Source: Gloeocapsopsis sp. IPPAS B-1203
Lineage (GTDB): Bacteria > Cyanobacteriota > Cyanobacteriia > Cyanobacteriales > Chroococcidiopsidaceae
NCBI RefSeq assembly: GCF_002749975.1
Contig: NZ_PEIG01000017.1
Location: forward strand, 1 to 64,000
Length of the DNA stretch: 64,000 bases
Direction: 5' to 3'
In this document: one piece after another, positions 10,714-19,078 of the stretch
Layout of the letters: each line of letters opens with the position of its first letter
Position numbering within the stretch: the stretch's first letter is position 1
The notes under the pieces: model-generated
What the model saw: the letters and a program-made list of their open reading frames with translations, nothing else
What the model was told of the DNA's origin: nothing
Database searches by the model: none
Translations under genes and position numbers: made by a program

Positions 10714-10729
10714 AGTTTAACGTTGAACT
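10714..10729. promoter_or_regulatory. candidate MarR operator
   Basis: The 16-base near-palindrome AGTTTAACGTTGAACT (14 of 16 positions symmetric) lies between the MarR-type gene and the pirin gene, just upstream of the pirin RBS. MarR proteins bind such dyads near their own targets. Binding is not shown. Confidence 0.4.
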
Positions 10730-10755
10730 AATTGGATAAAAAATAGTGCCAATAT

Positions 10756-11202
10756 TTATTCTTTTTTACCTAATCGCCGACACAAGCGACCAAGTTCTTC
10801 CTGTTCAGGCATACTTAATGTTGCCATTTCAGCAACTACCGCTGCTACATGAGTAGGAAAGATGCGGCTAATTAACTGTTTTCCAGCTTCTGTTAAGTTG
10901 ACTCTAATACAACGGCGATCGTCCGGTTCTCGTTCACGTTTAACTAGCGATCGCTTCTCCAAATTATCAATGACCAAAGTGATATTACCACCACTTTTGA
11001 GGAGTTTTGCGGCTAGGTCGCGTTGATACATCGAACCTAGGTGATACAGTGCCTCAAGTACACCAAATTGTGTAATTGTCAAGTTAGTTTCATCTAAATG
11101 GCGATGAATACGCGATGACACTGAGTCTGCTGCACGTATTAACTTAATATACGCGTCTAATGCTCTTACTTCTTCTTTTGTACCATGATATCGCGTTCCC
11201 AT
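10756..11202 (-). CDS. MarR family transcriptional regulator
   Basis: 148-residue winged-helix regulator. The DNA-binding core runs about 45-110: ITQFGVLEALYHLG, then MYQRDLAAKLLKSGGNITLVIDNLEKRSLVKRE as recognition helix and start of the wing, then the classic wing motif PDDRRCIRVNLTEAGKQL. Members usually repress nearby detoxification genes and release DNA when bound by phenolics or oxidised. It heads a same-strand run MarR-pirin-wrbA, the likely regulon. The gap to the pirin gene holds a candidate operator. The upstream flank (11203-11261) is very A+T-rich. Confidence 0.93.
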   Translation of the reverse strand: MGTRYHGTKEEVRALDAYIKLIRAADSVSSRIHRHLDETNLTITQFGVLEALYHLGSMYQRDLAAKLLKSGGNITLVIDNLEKRSLVKREREPDDRRCIRVNLTEAGKQLISRIFPTHVAAVVAEMATLSMPEQEELGRLCRRLGKKE

Positions 11203-11261
11203 TTATTGTTTGATGTTTATTTATTTAATATTAAAATATCATATTTGCTCTTTGGTTGTCA

Positions 11262-11394
11262 AGCTTGGCGAATGAATTCGCTACTACACAAACTAAGTCC
11301 ACCTTCGTGGACTCTACTGCTAAAAGACTACTAGCTTGGCGAATGAATTCGCTGCTACACAAACTAAGCACCTGCGTGGACTCATTGCTAAAGG
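11262..11394 (+). repeat. tandem pair of double stem-loop repeats
   Basis: Two copies of one about 65-base unit spaced 70 bases apart (11262 and 11332). Each has the palindrome GCGAATGAATTCGC, then CTACACAAACTAAG and a second hairpin AGTCCAC-cttc-GTGGACT; copy 2 has lost part of the second hairpin (AAGCACCTGCGTGGACT). They fill the gap between the MarR gene and the TPR gene's stop codon. Confidence 0.8.
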
Positions 11395-12306
11395 CTAATT
11401 GTCTTGACTACTAGCACGTTGTAGAAGTTCTTCTGCACTTTTTTGCCACTGTAAATTACCTTGAGATGCATACAAGGTTTTAGCAGATTCCAACACTGTT
11501 TGTGCGCTTTGATATTGCCCTAGATGCATATAGACTAGCCCAGCAGCGTAGTAGGCATTAGCATAGTTTCTATTTGCTAAGGCAGATTGGCGGAAAGCTT
11601 CTAGCGCGGATTGTAAAATGCCTTGCCTAAATAGAATCGCACCTAGATTGTAATAAGCTTCAGCGTAGTTTGGTTTAGTTTTGATTGCTTCACGAAAAGC
11701 TGTGGCTGCTTGTTCAACTTGATTTTGTTGAAGATAAACAACACCTAAGTGATAAGTAATTTCTGGTAGATTTGGGCTGTATTTTAGTGCTGTATTATAT
11801 GCGGCGATCGCTCCTTCCCAATCTTGCATTTGCTCTTTGACTAAGCCAAGATTGTAGTGCGCTAGTCCTAAATTTGGTTCAAGTTCTATTGCGTTTTGTA
11901 AAAAGTCTTGTGCTTGTTGGGGGTTATTTCCTTCTAGTAGGACTGCTCCCAAGTTAGCATAAGCTAAAGCAAACTTTGGATCGGCTTGAATTGCACGATA
12001 GAATGCTTCTGCAGCAGGTTGGAGTTGTTCAGTTTCCCGCAAAGCAAGTCCTAGGTTGTAGTGCGCTGGTGCTAATTTAGGGTCGAGTTTAGCTGCTGTT
12101 TCAAACGCAGCGATCGCATCTTTAAGTTGATTTTTTTGTACTAATTGTAGCCCTTGATTAACCCAATCAGCAGCCGTTTGAGGCTTTGTCTGTGCTAGGT
12201 AAGGTAGAGTTAAACCCGCTTGAGTACCAGAAGTTATTGTTAGTACGGGTATTAAGAATACGACTAAATATTTTAAAAGTAGTTCGCTCAATCTTAATTC
12301 TGACAT
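11395..12306 (-). CDS. TPR-repeat protein, exported or membrane-anchored
   Basis: 303 residues. The N-terminus (about 1-35, LLLKYLVVFLIPVLTITSGTQA) looks like a signal peptide or anchor. From about 45 to 290 there are seven to eight tetratricopeptide repeats of 34 residues, with recurring YNLGLAL, AYANLGAVL, YHLGVVYL and AYYNLGAILF helices. TPR superhelices serve as protein-binding scaffolds; no enzymatic domain is present and the partner cannot be named. It is transcribed away from the EF-G-like gene, with about 210 bases of A+T-rich spacer between. RBS-like AAAGGA precedes the ATG. Confidence 0.88.
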   Translation of the reverse strand: MSELRLSELLLKYLVVFLIPVLTITSGTQAGLTLPYLAQTKPQTAADWVNQGLQLVQKNQLKDAIAAFETAAKLDPKLAPAHYNLGLALRETEQLQPAAEAFYRAIQADPKFALAYANLGAVLLEGNNPQQAQDFLQNAIELEPNLGLAHYNLGLVKEQMQDWEGAIAAYNTALKYSPNLPEITYHLGVVYLQQNQVEQAATAFREAIKTKPNYAEAYYNLGAILFRQGILQSALEAFRQSALANRNYANAYYAAGLVYMHLGQYQSAQTVLESAKTLYASQGNLQWQKSAEELLQRASSQDN

Positions 12307-12517
12307 TCCTTTATAAAAGTTTAAGGTCTTGCATAAAAATTTGTTTTGCTTAATTAATATTCAACTAAATCTTACAAGAGACTACGATTTTTGTTGCTCT
12401 GATTAAAGATAGGTAATAGTGAGATTAAATAACAGATAATTTCCTACAGCATCATTATCGCTTCTCAAATTAAAAAGATGCAGCGCTTTCATGAGCAAAG
12501 TAGCTCAGGAGGATTTT

Positions 12518-14584
12518 ATGAACGAAAAAGGAAACATGGGCTTGCACAATGTCGCCATTGTCGGCCCATATTTAAGTGGCAAAACAACGTTACTAGAAAG
12601 TTTACTTTTCGTCACTGGAGCAATTTCTCGTAAAGGTAGTACTCGCGACGGCAATACGGTAGGAGATAGTTCAACTGAAGCTCGCGATCGCCACATGAGT
12701 GTAGAAGTGAATGCTGCCAGTACAGAGTATAACGGAGTACGCTTTAATTTTATTGACTGTCCTGGCTCAATAGAATTTGCTCAAGAAACTTACAATGCTC
12801 TGATGGGTGTCGATGCGGCGATTGTTGTTTGCGAACCAACGAATGATAATTCAAACGAATCAAAGCAACGCCTCCTTACACTCGCACCAATATTTAAATT
12901 TTTAGACGACTGGGAAATTCCTCACCTAGTCTTCGTCAATAAAATGGACAAAGGCAACAGCAACTTTATGGAAATGTTGCACGCCTTAAAATCAATTTCT
13001 AGCCGACCGATTGTTCCACACCAATGTCCAATTACGCAAGGCGAACAAGTTACAGGATTTATTGACTTAGTGAGCGAGCAAGCTTACCAATATCACTCAG
13101 GAGCAGCTTGCGATCCAATTCCGTTTCCTGAAGCATTTAAAGAACAGGAACAAGCAGCACGTGCCCAAATGTTGGAAGAACTCGCCAACTTTGACGATCA
13201 CTTGTTAGAAGAACTGCTAGAAGAGATTAACCCGCCGCAAGAAGAAATAGTGCAAGATATGCGGCTTGAACTAGGAGCAGATTTAGTTGTTCCGGTATTT
13301 TTTGGTGTTGCTGAACAAGATTCTGGCGTGCGATCGCTCCTCAAAGCACTTCTACGAGAAGCACCAACACCAGAGACAACCGCAGAACATCGCGGCGTTG
13401 TTTTACACAGCGAAGCACCACTAGCACAGGTTCTTAAAACTTACTACACTCCTCAAGGTGGCAAACTTTCTTTAGTCAGAGTTTGGCAAGGCAAGTTAAC
13501 CGACGGTATCGTCCTCAATGGAGTGCGTGCTGGTGGTATTTATCGCTTGATGGGACAACAAACGACCTCACTCACCGAAGCGCAAGCTGGCGATATTGTG
13601 GCACTCTCGCGCCTAGAAGGAATTAGTACAGGAGATACGCTGTCATCAAATAGCGAACTAGCATCAGAATTGCCTAAAGCTGAACATTTAGATCCAGTAT
13701 ATGCTTTAGCAATTACTCCTGAAAAACGCAATGACGAGGTAAAACTAAGTGGAGCACTCAGTAAACTTTTAGAAGAAGATCCTGCACTTTATTGGGAACA
13801 GCACGGTGACACGCACGAAGTGATTTTATGGGGTCAAGGGGAAATTCACTTGCAAGTTGCGTTAGATCGCTTGCGGCGCAAATACAATTTGCCCATGACA
13901 ACGCATTTGCCACAAGTACCTTATAAAGAAACTATTCGTAAACCAATTTCTTCGGTACATGGGCGTTATAAACATCAAAGTGGCGGTCACGGACAGTTTG
14001 GTGATGTGTATTTAGAAATTAAACCATTACCACGGGGTGAAGGCTTTGATTTCAAGGAAACTATTGTTGGTGGAGTCGTACCAAAGCAGTATATTCCAGG
14101 TGTGGAAACAGGGGTGCGCGAGTATCTTGCGCATGGACCTTTAGGCTTTCCGATTGTGGATGTTGCTGTTACACTCACAAATGGTTCTTACCATAGTGTA
14201 GATAGTTCCGAACAAGCATTTAAGCAAGCTGCACGGATTGCCATGCAAACAGGAATACCGCAAGGCGAACCTACGCTACTCGAACCAATTGTCTCTATTG
14301 AAGTGACGACGCCAAATGAATTTACCTCTAAGGTGCTACAACTTCTCAGCGGACGTCGAGGACAGATTTTAGGTTACGAAGGTAGAAGCGATTGGCAAGG
14401 CTGGGACAACGTAACTGCTTACTTACCACAAGCTGAGATGCACAGCTTTATCATCGAGTTGCGATCGCTTACTTTAGGTGTTGGTTCGTTCCATTGGCAA
14501 TATCACCATCTTCAGGAAGTTCCCGAAAAGCTAGCTGAAAGAGTTTGTTCGACGACTAACGGTAACGGCAATAATCATCGTTGA
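12518..14584 (+). CDS. elongation factor G-like GTPase (EF-G paralogue)
   Basis: 688-residue translational GTPase homologue with all EF-G domains. ATG at 12518 is chosen over 12491 because AGGAGG sits five bases before it. P-loop GPYLSGKTTL (16-25) and NKMD (141-144) are intact. Switch II reads DCPGSIEF instead of DTPGHVDF, so the His that positions water for hydrolysis is Ser84. Domain IV has the conserved YKHQSGGHGQFGDV. This divergence marks the EF-G-2/EF-G-like group found beside the canonical factor; its role is unsettled. The canonical fusA with its ribosomal-protein operon is not here. Stands alone, followed by a hairpin. Confidence 0.88.
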   Translation: MNEKGNMGLHNVAIVGPYLSGKTTLLESLLFVTGAISRKGSTRDGNTVGDSSTEARDRHMSVEVNAASTEYNGVRFNFIDCPGSIEFAQETYNALMGVDAAIVVCEPTNDNSNESKQRLLTLAPIFKFLDDWEIPHLVFVNKMDKGNSNFMEMLHALKSISSRPIVPHQCPITQGEQVTGFIDLVSEQAYQYHSGAACDPIPFPEAFKEQEQAARAQMLEELANFDDHLLEELLEEINPPQEEIVQDMRLELGADLVVPVFFGVAEQDSGVRSLLKALLREAPTPETTAEHRGVVLHSEAPLAQVLKTYYTPQGGKLSLVRVWQGKLTDGIVLNGVRAGGIYRLMGQQTTSLTEAQAGDIVALSRLEGISTGDTLSSNSELASELPKAEHLDPVYALAITPEKRNDEVKLSGALSKLLEEDPALYWEQHGDTHEVILWGQGEIHLQVALDRLRRKYNLPMTTHLPQVPYKETIRKPISSVHGRYKHQSGGHGQFGDVYLEIKPLPRGEGFDFKETIVGGVVPKQYIPGVETGVREYLAHGPLGFPIVDVAVTLTNGSYHSVDSSEQAFKQAARIAMQTGIPQGEPTLLEPIVSIEVTTPNEFTSKVLQLLSGRRGQILGYEGRSDWQGWDNVTAYLPQAEMHSFIIELRSLTLGVGSFHWQYHHLQEVPEKLAERVCSTTNGNGNNHR

Positions 14585-14640
14585 AGAAGAGTTCAGAGGT
14601 CAGGGATCGGAGGTCAGGGTTTTTTAAATGAAAGATTTCT

Positions 14641-14665
14641 AAGCTTGGAACCTCTTTCCAAGCTT
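14641..14665 (+). terminator. terminator-like hairpin after the EF-G-like gene
   Basis: Perfect inverted repeat AAGCTTGGAA / TTCCAAGCTT with a 5-base loop, followed by TCTAT. It lies 56 bases past the stop codon of the EF-G-like gene. Confidence 0.6.
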
Positions 14666-14696
14666 TCTATAACCCTTAGTTTTATCTTTTCGTTAT

Positions 14697-14745
14697 GGCA
14701 ATGGTTAATATAATTAAGGCACTCAAGATGCTCAGAACCATTGCC
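14697..14745. repeat. inverted repeat in the spacer after the EF-G-like gene
   Basis: GGCAATGGTT and AACCATTGCC are perfect 10-base inverted arms around a 29-base A+T-rich loop. Purine-rich and pyrimidine-rich words (GGTCAGGGATCGGAGGTCAG and CTGACCTCCGACCTCC) flank it on opposite sides, making a larger imperfect dyad. No coding content. Confidence 0.5.
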
Positions 14746-14812
14746 CTAACAAACTTTTAACCCTAACCTCTGTCTGACCTCCGACCTCCAATCCCTAATC
14801 CCCATCCTAAGT

Positions 14813-15004
14813 ATGAGTAACCATCCACAAGCTTGGTATATTATTAAACGTCCGACAGGTCACTGCGAAGTTGTACCAAGCGATCGCACTGATGACAAAC
14901 TACATGTATCAGCTAAAGACCGTTGGGGACCTTTTTCTTCTCAAGAGGAAGCTTTCGCACGACGGATAGGTTTAATTCGTGCGGGTAAGTGCCAACCTAT
15001 GTAA
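14813..15004 (+). CDS. small conserved hypothetical protein, 63 aa
   Basis: 63-residue soluble protein, WYIIKRPTGHCEVVPSDR at the N-terminus and WGPFSSQEEAFARRIGLIRAGKCQP at the C-terminus. I have seen short cyanobacterial proteins of this type; automatic annotation sometimes labels them transposase-related, but nothing here resembles a DDE catalytic domain. No RBS is obvious. It is convergent with the ctp-type protease gene, with about 20 bases between the stop codons. Function unknown. Confidence 0.7.
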   Translation: MSNHPQAWYIIKRPTGHCEVVPSDRTDDKLHVSAKDRWGPFSSQEEAFARRIGLIRAGKCQPM

Positions 15005-15023
15005 ACAAAATAGATTGTTAAGC

Positions 15024-16313
15024 CTACTGCGGCGTAACGACTGCTCGATTACCGCGTTGTGCAGCAATTTCTTTTTGTAACACGTTTAAAGCTGTAGAGA
15101 ATTGAGGATCGGCGGACGTGCCAATTTTCTCTCGATCTTGAACTAGCGATTCTTTTTGTTGGTCGGTGAGTTCGACTACCACATCAGGATTAATACCCGC
15201 TTTATTGATATCGCGACCGTTAGGGGTAAAGTACTTAGCAATTGTCACTGCTAAACCCGATCCATCTCCTAATCCCCGTACCGATTGCACTAAGCCTTTA
15301 CCAAATGTTCTTGTCCCTACTACCACAGCACGGTTATTGTCCTGCAAAGCACCAGCTAGTATTTCGCTTGCACTTGCTGAACCACCATCAACTAGAACTA
15401 CAACAGGTTTATCAGTCAGGGCGCGGTGGCTAGATTTTTCAATGTCTCTTTTTCCTTGGCGATCAACTGTAGAGACAATCGTGCCATCTTGTAACCACAT
15501 TTGGGCAATTTCTACACTGGAAAACAGTAAACCACCAGGATTAGAACGTAAATCCAGAATATATCCTTGAACTTGCTGTTTCTCTAAATCTCTAATGGCA
15601 TCACGCATTTCTGTTGCAGCATTAGCGCTGAACTGAGTCAAACGAATATAACCCAAGTTTCCTGTGGGAGATGTTTGCTGACTATAGCGAACAGGGTGTA
15701 ACTCGATTCGCGCCCGTGTAATTTGAAATTCTCTTTGCTGATTTTCTCGCTGAATTGTCAAGCGGACTTGAGTACCTGGTTTTCCTTTAATCATAGATAC
15801 CGCTTGATTAATATCCATGCCTTCAGTACTTTGACCGTCAATCTGAAGAATGATATCTTTTGCTATAATCCCTGCTCTTGCAGCTGGAGTGTCCTCTATG
15901 GGCGAAATTACAGTCAATTTATTTGTTTTTTCGTCCTGGGCAATTTGAATACCAATTCCGGTCAGTTCCCCAGAAGTCTCAACTTGCATGTTCTTAAATT
16001 CATCTGGATCCATAAACCGAGTATATGGGTCATCTAGTCTTTTGAGCATTTCTCGGATGGCTTTATAAGCATCCTCTTTGCTGTTGTAAGACTTGTTAAG
16101 GTACTCTCGGCGTACAGCCTGCCAATTAGCTTGATTAAATGTACCGTCTACATATTGACGGTCAATAATCTGCCAGACTTCATCTACTAATTCTTTAGGA
16201 CTTTCTTGAAAGAAAGCCTGACCCCGCGAGTGAATTCCCGCGCCGGCAACTGCAACCGTTGTCAGCATTGCTGCTGTAGCACCCAGAACAAGTCCACGTT
16301 TTGAAATGACCAT
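15024..16313 (-). CDS. carboxyl-terminal processing protease (S41, Ctp family)
   Basis: 429-residue S41A peptidase exported to the lumen or periplasm. The start is set at residue MVISKRGLVLGATAAML, which begins a typical signal peptide; an in-frame upstream codon at 16349 would add 12 residues. After the helical N-domain, a PDZ domain spans about 105-190 (ELTGIGIQIAQD, DIILQIDGQSTEGM). The catalytic core includes the nucleophile Ser in DGGSASASEILAGAL and the Lys in GTRTFGKGLVQS, the Ser-Lys dyad. Cyanobacteria have CtpA (processing of D1), CtpB and CtpC; the N-terminus resembles CtpC best from memory, but I leave the symbol empty. Confidence 0.93.
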   Translation of the reverse strand: MVISKRGLVLGATAAMLTTVAVAGAGIHSRGQAFFQESPKELVDEVWQIIDRQYVDGTFNQANWQAVRREYLNKSYNSKEDAYKAIREMLKRLDDPYTRFMDPDEFKNMQVETSGELTGIGIQIAQDEKTNKLTVISPIEDTPAARAGIIAKDIILQIDGQSTEGMDINQAVSMIKGKPGTQVRLTIQRENQQREFQITRARIELHPVRYSQQTSPTGNLGYIRLTQFSANAATEMRDAIRDLEKQQVQGYILDLRSNPGGLLFSSVEIAQMWLQDGTIVSTVDRQGKRDIEKSSHRALTDKPVVVLVDGGSASASEILAGALQDNNRAVVVGTRTFGKGLVQSVRGLGDGSGLAVTIAKYFTPNGRDINKAGINPDVVVELTDQQKESLVQDREKIGTSADPQFSTALNVLQKEIAAQRGNRAVVTPQ

Positions 16314-16505
16314 AATGACTGCAAAAGTCGTAGGGAAAATGCAATTCAAGTATGCTCAATGTAACACAGGATCTCAGTGAATAGGGTTCGGATACTAGGG
16401 GTCGGGGGGCTAAAATTCAAAAATTTACGAAGGATCAATATTCTTCAATATTCCTTCATTATTCTTAATTTACTTTACTGTTTTTCTCGCTGCTACGCAA
16501 AACTA

Positions 16506-16568
16506 TGAATTAAGAATTTTGAGTTATGAATTGAAGAAGTTTTACTCATTTTCAAAACTCAAAACTCC
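16506..16568. repeat. dispersed 'AACTCAAAACT' palindromic repeat, copy 1
   Basis: GAGTTATGAATTGAAG pairs imperfectly with TTCAAAACTCAAAACTC. Similar elements lie at 41240-41293 and 52079-52145, all between genes. Confidence 0.55.
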
Positions 16569-16574
16569 TAATTT

Positions 16575-17801
16575 TTATGGTTCGACCCAGCGTCCGTCTG
16601 ATTTGATGAGATTGATTAACTCTTCAACACCTTGAGCTTCAGGAACGCGCTTGATTTCGTCTCTACCACGATACAAAGAAATGTAACCAGGTTGCTTACC
16701 AACGTAGCCGTAATCTGCATCTGCCATTTCTCCTGGTCCGTTCACAATACAGCCCATTACTGCAATATCTAAACCAGTAAGATGTTTCGTTGCTTCGCGG
16801 ACTTTGTGTAACACCTCTTCTAAATTGAACAAAGTACGACCGCAAGAGGGACAAGCGACGTACTCCACCATTGTTTTGCGTAAACCAAGTGCTTGTAGGA
16901 TGCTATAGCAGACTGGAATTTCCTTCTCAGGTGCTTCAGTAAGCGATACGCGGATAGTATCGCCAATACCCTCTGCTAAGAGAGTACCAATTCCTGCAGT
17001 GGACTTGATGCGACCATACTCACCATCACCCGCTTCAGTTACTCCTAAATGCAAGGGGTAATCCATTCCTAATGCGTCCATTTTTTGAGCCATTAGACGG
17101 TAAGCAGCTAGCATCACAGGAACACGCGATGCTTTGAGCGAGATGACCAAATTCTGAAAATCTAATGACTCACAAATCCGAATGAACTCTAAAGCAGATT
17201 CCACCATTCCTTCAGGTGTATCTCCATATGTAAATAGCATTCTTTCGGCAAGTGAACCATGATTGACTCCAATACGCATTGCTTTGCCTTGGTCGCGTAG
17301 GGAAATGACTAAAGGTTCTAATGTTTCCCGAATTTTGTTACCTATTTCGTCAAACTCGGCTTGTGAGTATTCTGTACGATCTGTTTTTGGTTTTTCAAAC
17401 ACATATAACCCTGGATTGATGCGCACTTTATCTACGTGCTTAGCAACTTCCAAGGCAATTTTCATGCCATTGTGATGGACATCCGCAACGAGTGGTACAA
17501 ATTTGTAAGTTTGATGGAGTTTTTGCTTGATTTCTGCTAAAGCTTTAGCATGAGCCATGCTTGGTACAGTAACTCGGACAATCTCGCAGCCAATTTCGTG
17601 CAAGCGCCGAATGGCAGCAACAGAGCCATCTACATCAAGTGTGTCTTCATTAATCATTGATTGCACTACCACAGGATAGCCACCACCAATAGTGACATTG
17701 CCGACTTTAACTGGACGGGTTTTGCGGCGATGGATCGTGGTATCAGTTAATGACCCAGAGATAGGGTTAATAGTAGTTGATGGAGTAGGCAAGGTTTGCA
17801 T
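16575..17801 (-). CDS. ispG: 4-hydroxy-3-methylbut-2-enyl diphosphate synthase (GcpE)
   Basis: 408-residue enzyme of the methylerythritol phosphate pathway to isoprenoids (carotenoids, phytol, quinones); in cyanobacteria electrons come from ferredoxin. It reductively opens 2-C-methylerythritol 2,4-cyclodiphosphate. The TIM-barrel part begins [16 protein letters not shown] and has VQSMINEDT. The C-terminal [4Fe-4S] domain shows its ligands in VACPSCGRT and [10 protein letters not shown], with Glu as the fourth ligand in NGPGE. Length fits the short bacterial form without the plant insert. The N-terminal 25 residues are variable. Single gene, no obvious operon partner. Confidence 0.97.
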   Translation of the reverse strand: MQTLPTPSTTINPISGSLTDTTIHRRKTRPVKVGNVTIGGGYPVVVQSMINEDTLDVDGSVAAIRRLHEIGCEIVRVTVPSMAHAKALAEIKQKLHQTYKFVPLVADVHHNGMKIALEVAKHVDKVRINPGLYVFEKPKTDRTEYSQAEFDEIGNKIRETLEPLVISLRDQGKAMRIGVNHGSLAERMLFTYGDTPEGMVESALEFIRICESLDFQNLVISLKASRVPVMLAAYRLMAQKMDALGMDYPLHLGVTEAGDGEYGRIKSTAGIGTLLAEGIGDTIRVSLTEAPEKEIPVCYSILQALGLRKTMVEYVACPSCGRTLFNLEEVLHKVREATKHLTGLDIAVMGCIVNGPGEMADADYGYVGKQPGYISLYRGRDEIKRVPEAQGVEELINLIKSDGRWVEP

Positions 17802-18114
17802 AACGCTGTTCGCTGGTTACTTGCGAAAAATTTAGATATTCCTCTCTGTTCTTCAGAGTGCCATACTTATGACAAATTTGGTGAAAACAGCGCTAGTTTA
17901 AACTATAAAAATGCATGATTTACCATAGGTAAGAAAGATAAAGTCAACAGATAGTTATTTGTTGGCAACTTTAGTTAAATTCTCCAATAAAAATAACCGA
18001 CTTGTTATGGTATCTTGTCTGTGTTCCATAACTTGCCGGAGCAGCTTTGCTTTTTCAAAGTCTAGTTAAGTGTTAGCAGATGTAGCTTTTACTCACTAGC
18101 GGTAACAAGGGTGA
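17802..18114. other. intergenic, no feature seen
   Basis: About 310 bases between ispG and the RRM gene. A+T-rich with no open frame of note, no strong hairpin and no recognisable RNA. Confidence 0.5.
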
Positions 18115-18405
18115 CTAGTACTCGTTTCTCCTCATACCAGTTCCATTGCGTCGATTATTTTCTTCACGCGGTTTTGCTTTGTTGACTCTCAGTTGACGTC
18201 CCATCCACTCAGCACCGTCCAATTCCGTAATTGCGGCATCTTCTTGAGCATCTTCTGTCATATCCACAAAGGCAAAGCCGCGCATCCTACCAGTTTCTCG
18301 GTCTGTTGGCAAGACAATTCTTTTGACTGTACCATACTCTGCAAATACTGCTCTCAAGTCGTCTTCTGTAGCGCGGTAGGAGAGGTTTCCAACGTAAATA
18401 GTCAT
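18115..18405 (-). CDS. RNA-binding protein, single RRM
   Basis: 96-residue RRM protein of the cyanobacterial Rbp type; members bind RNA, are often cold-induced, and help localise mRNA near membranes. RNP2 is IYVGNL (residues 3-8) and RNP1 is RGFAFVDM (about 42-49), both with the aromatic residues that stack on RNA. The tail after residue 82 is short, basic and Asn/Arg-rich rather than Gly-rich, so it is of the tail-less or short-tail type. ATG at 18405 is preferred to GTG at 18414 because MTIYVGNLSY is the usual family start. About 400 bases of leader precede it. Confidence 0.93.
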   Translation of the reverse strand: MTIYVGNLSYRATEDDLRAVFAEYGTVKRIVLPTDRETGRMRGFAFVDMTEDAQEDAAITELDGAEWMGRQLRVNKAKPREENNRRNGTGMRRNEY

Positions 18406-18789
18406 ATCGATCACGTAAGTCTGAACAGAAGCTGAAGTTCAGTTAAGTTAAGACAACTTCCAACTTTGTCAAGGAGGCTTGCCAAAAGTACAGTACGTCT
18501 TATTTACCAGTGATGAATTTCAAAACTAGCAACTGAGTTGGCAGTGTCTAAAACTCAACCAATGATAGGACTGAACTTACGCATACGGTTTTATCATATC
18601 CTATCCACTCAGTTGTCAAAGGTTACTTGCATTACAAAGATTGTATGTTTTGTATTTAGTTTAAATTCTCTAACGATGTCTAAATCCAAATATTTGAGTA
18701 GCAAGTCTTTCTACCGTTACTCTAAAAATATAATTTATAAGAAAAAATTATATTTGTGTATAGATTGAACTAAAGCCATATTAATAGCA
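18406..18789. other. intergenic, no feature seen
   Basis: About 385 bases of A+T-rich sequence between the RRM gene and the palindromic terminator of the next gene. Rbp genes often have a long 5' leader, which may lie in the left part; the one open frame of size has no coding character. Confidence 0.4.
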
Positions 18790-18813
18790 AAGTAGGTGCG
18801 ATCGCACCTACTT
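18790..18813. terminator. 24-base perfect palindrome with HIP1 at its centre
   Basis: Arms AAGTAGGTGC / GCACCTACTT around central GATC, so GCGATCGC forms the middle of a perfect palindrome. It directly follows the stop codon of the 71-aa gene on the minus strand and probably acts as its terminator. Confidence 0.6.
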
Positions 18814-18814
18814 A

Positions 18815-19030
18815 TTACTCAATTGATATTGACTGGGGACCACTTTTACCATTTTGTGCTTGACTCGTTGGCGATGCGTAGGTGGTGTAACCTAGCTGTT
18901 GATCGAGCCAACTTTTGACTGGATCTTCTCCAAGATTTAGCCGCAACAAGCCAGAAACGAAACCACCTAAAAAAGAGCCTGGGTGTTGAGTCAACTGCTG
19001 GAAAATTGGTTTTAGTTCGTCTCCAAACAT
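18815..19030 (-). CDS. conserved hypothetical protein, 71 aa
   Basis: 71 residues, starting MFGDELKPIFQQLTQHPGSFLGGFVSGLLRLNLGEDP. A short hydrophobic-amphipathic stretch (SFLGGFVSGLLRL) may interact with a membrane; the tail is Ser/Gln/Thr-rich. I do not know a family name, but the N-terminal half looks like a conserved cyanobacterial small protein. It starts about 50 bases downstream of the ribonucleotide reductase stop codon on the same strand, so co-transcription is possible. A palindromic terminator follows the stop. Confidence 0.7.
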   Translation of the reverse strand: MFGDELKPIFQQLTQHPGSFLGGFVSGLLRLNLGEDPVKSWLDQQLGYTTYASPTSQAQNGKSGPQSISIE

Positions 19031-19078
19031 ATATTTTTCCTATGTTCTCGATTGCTTTGTATTCTAGCGCGTGGCTGC

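Noticed and set aside
18538-18768. 76-codon forward frame in the leader of the RRM gene region
   Set aside because: Residue content is Ser/Lys/Tyr-rich without structure; overlaps only spacer; no RBS.
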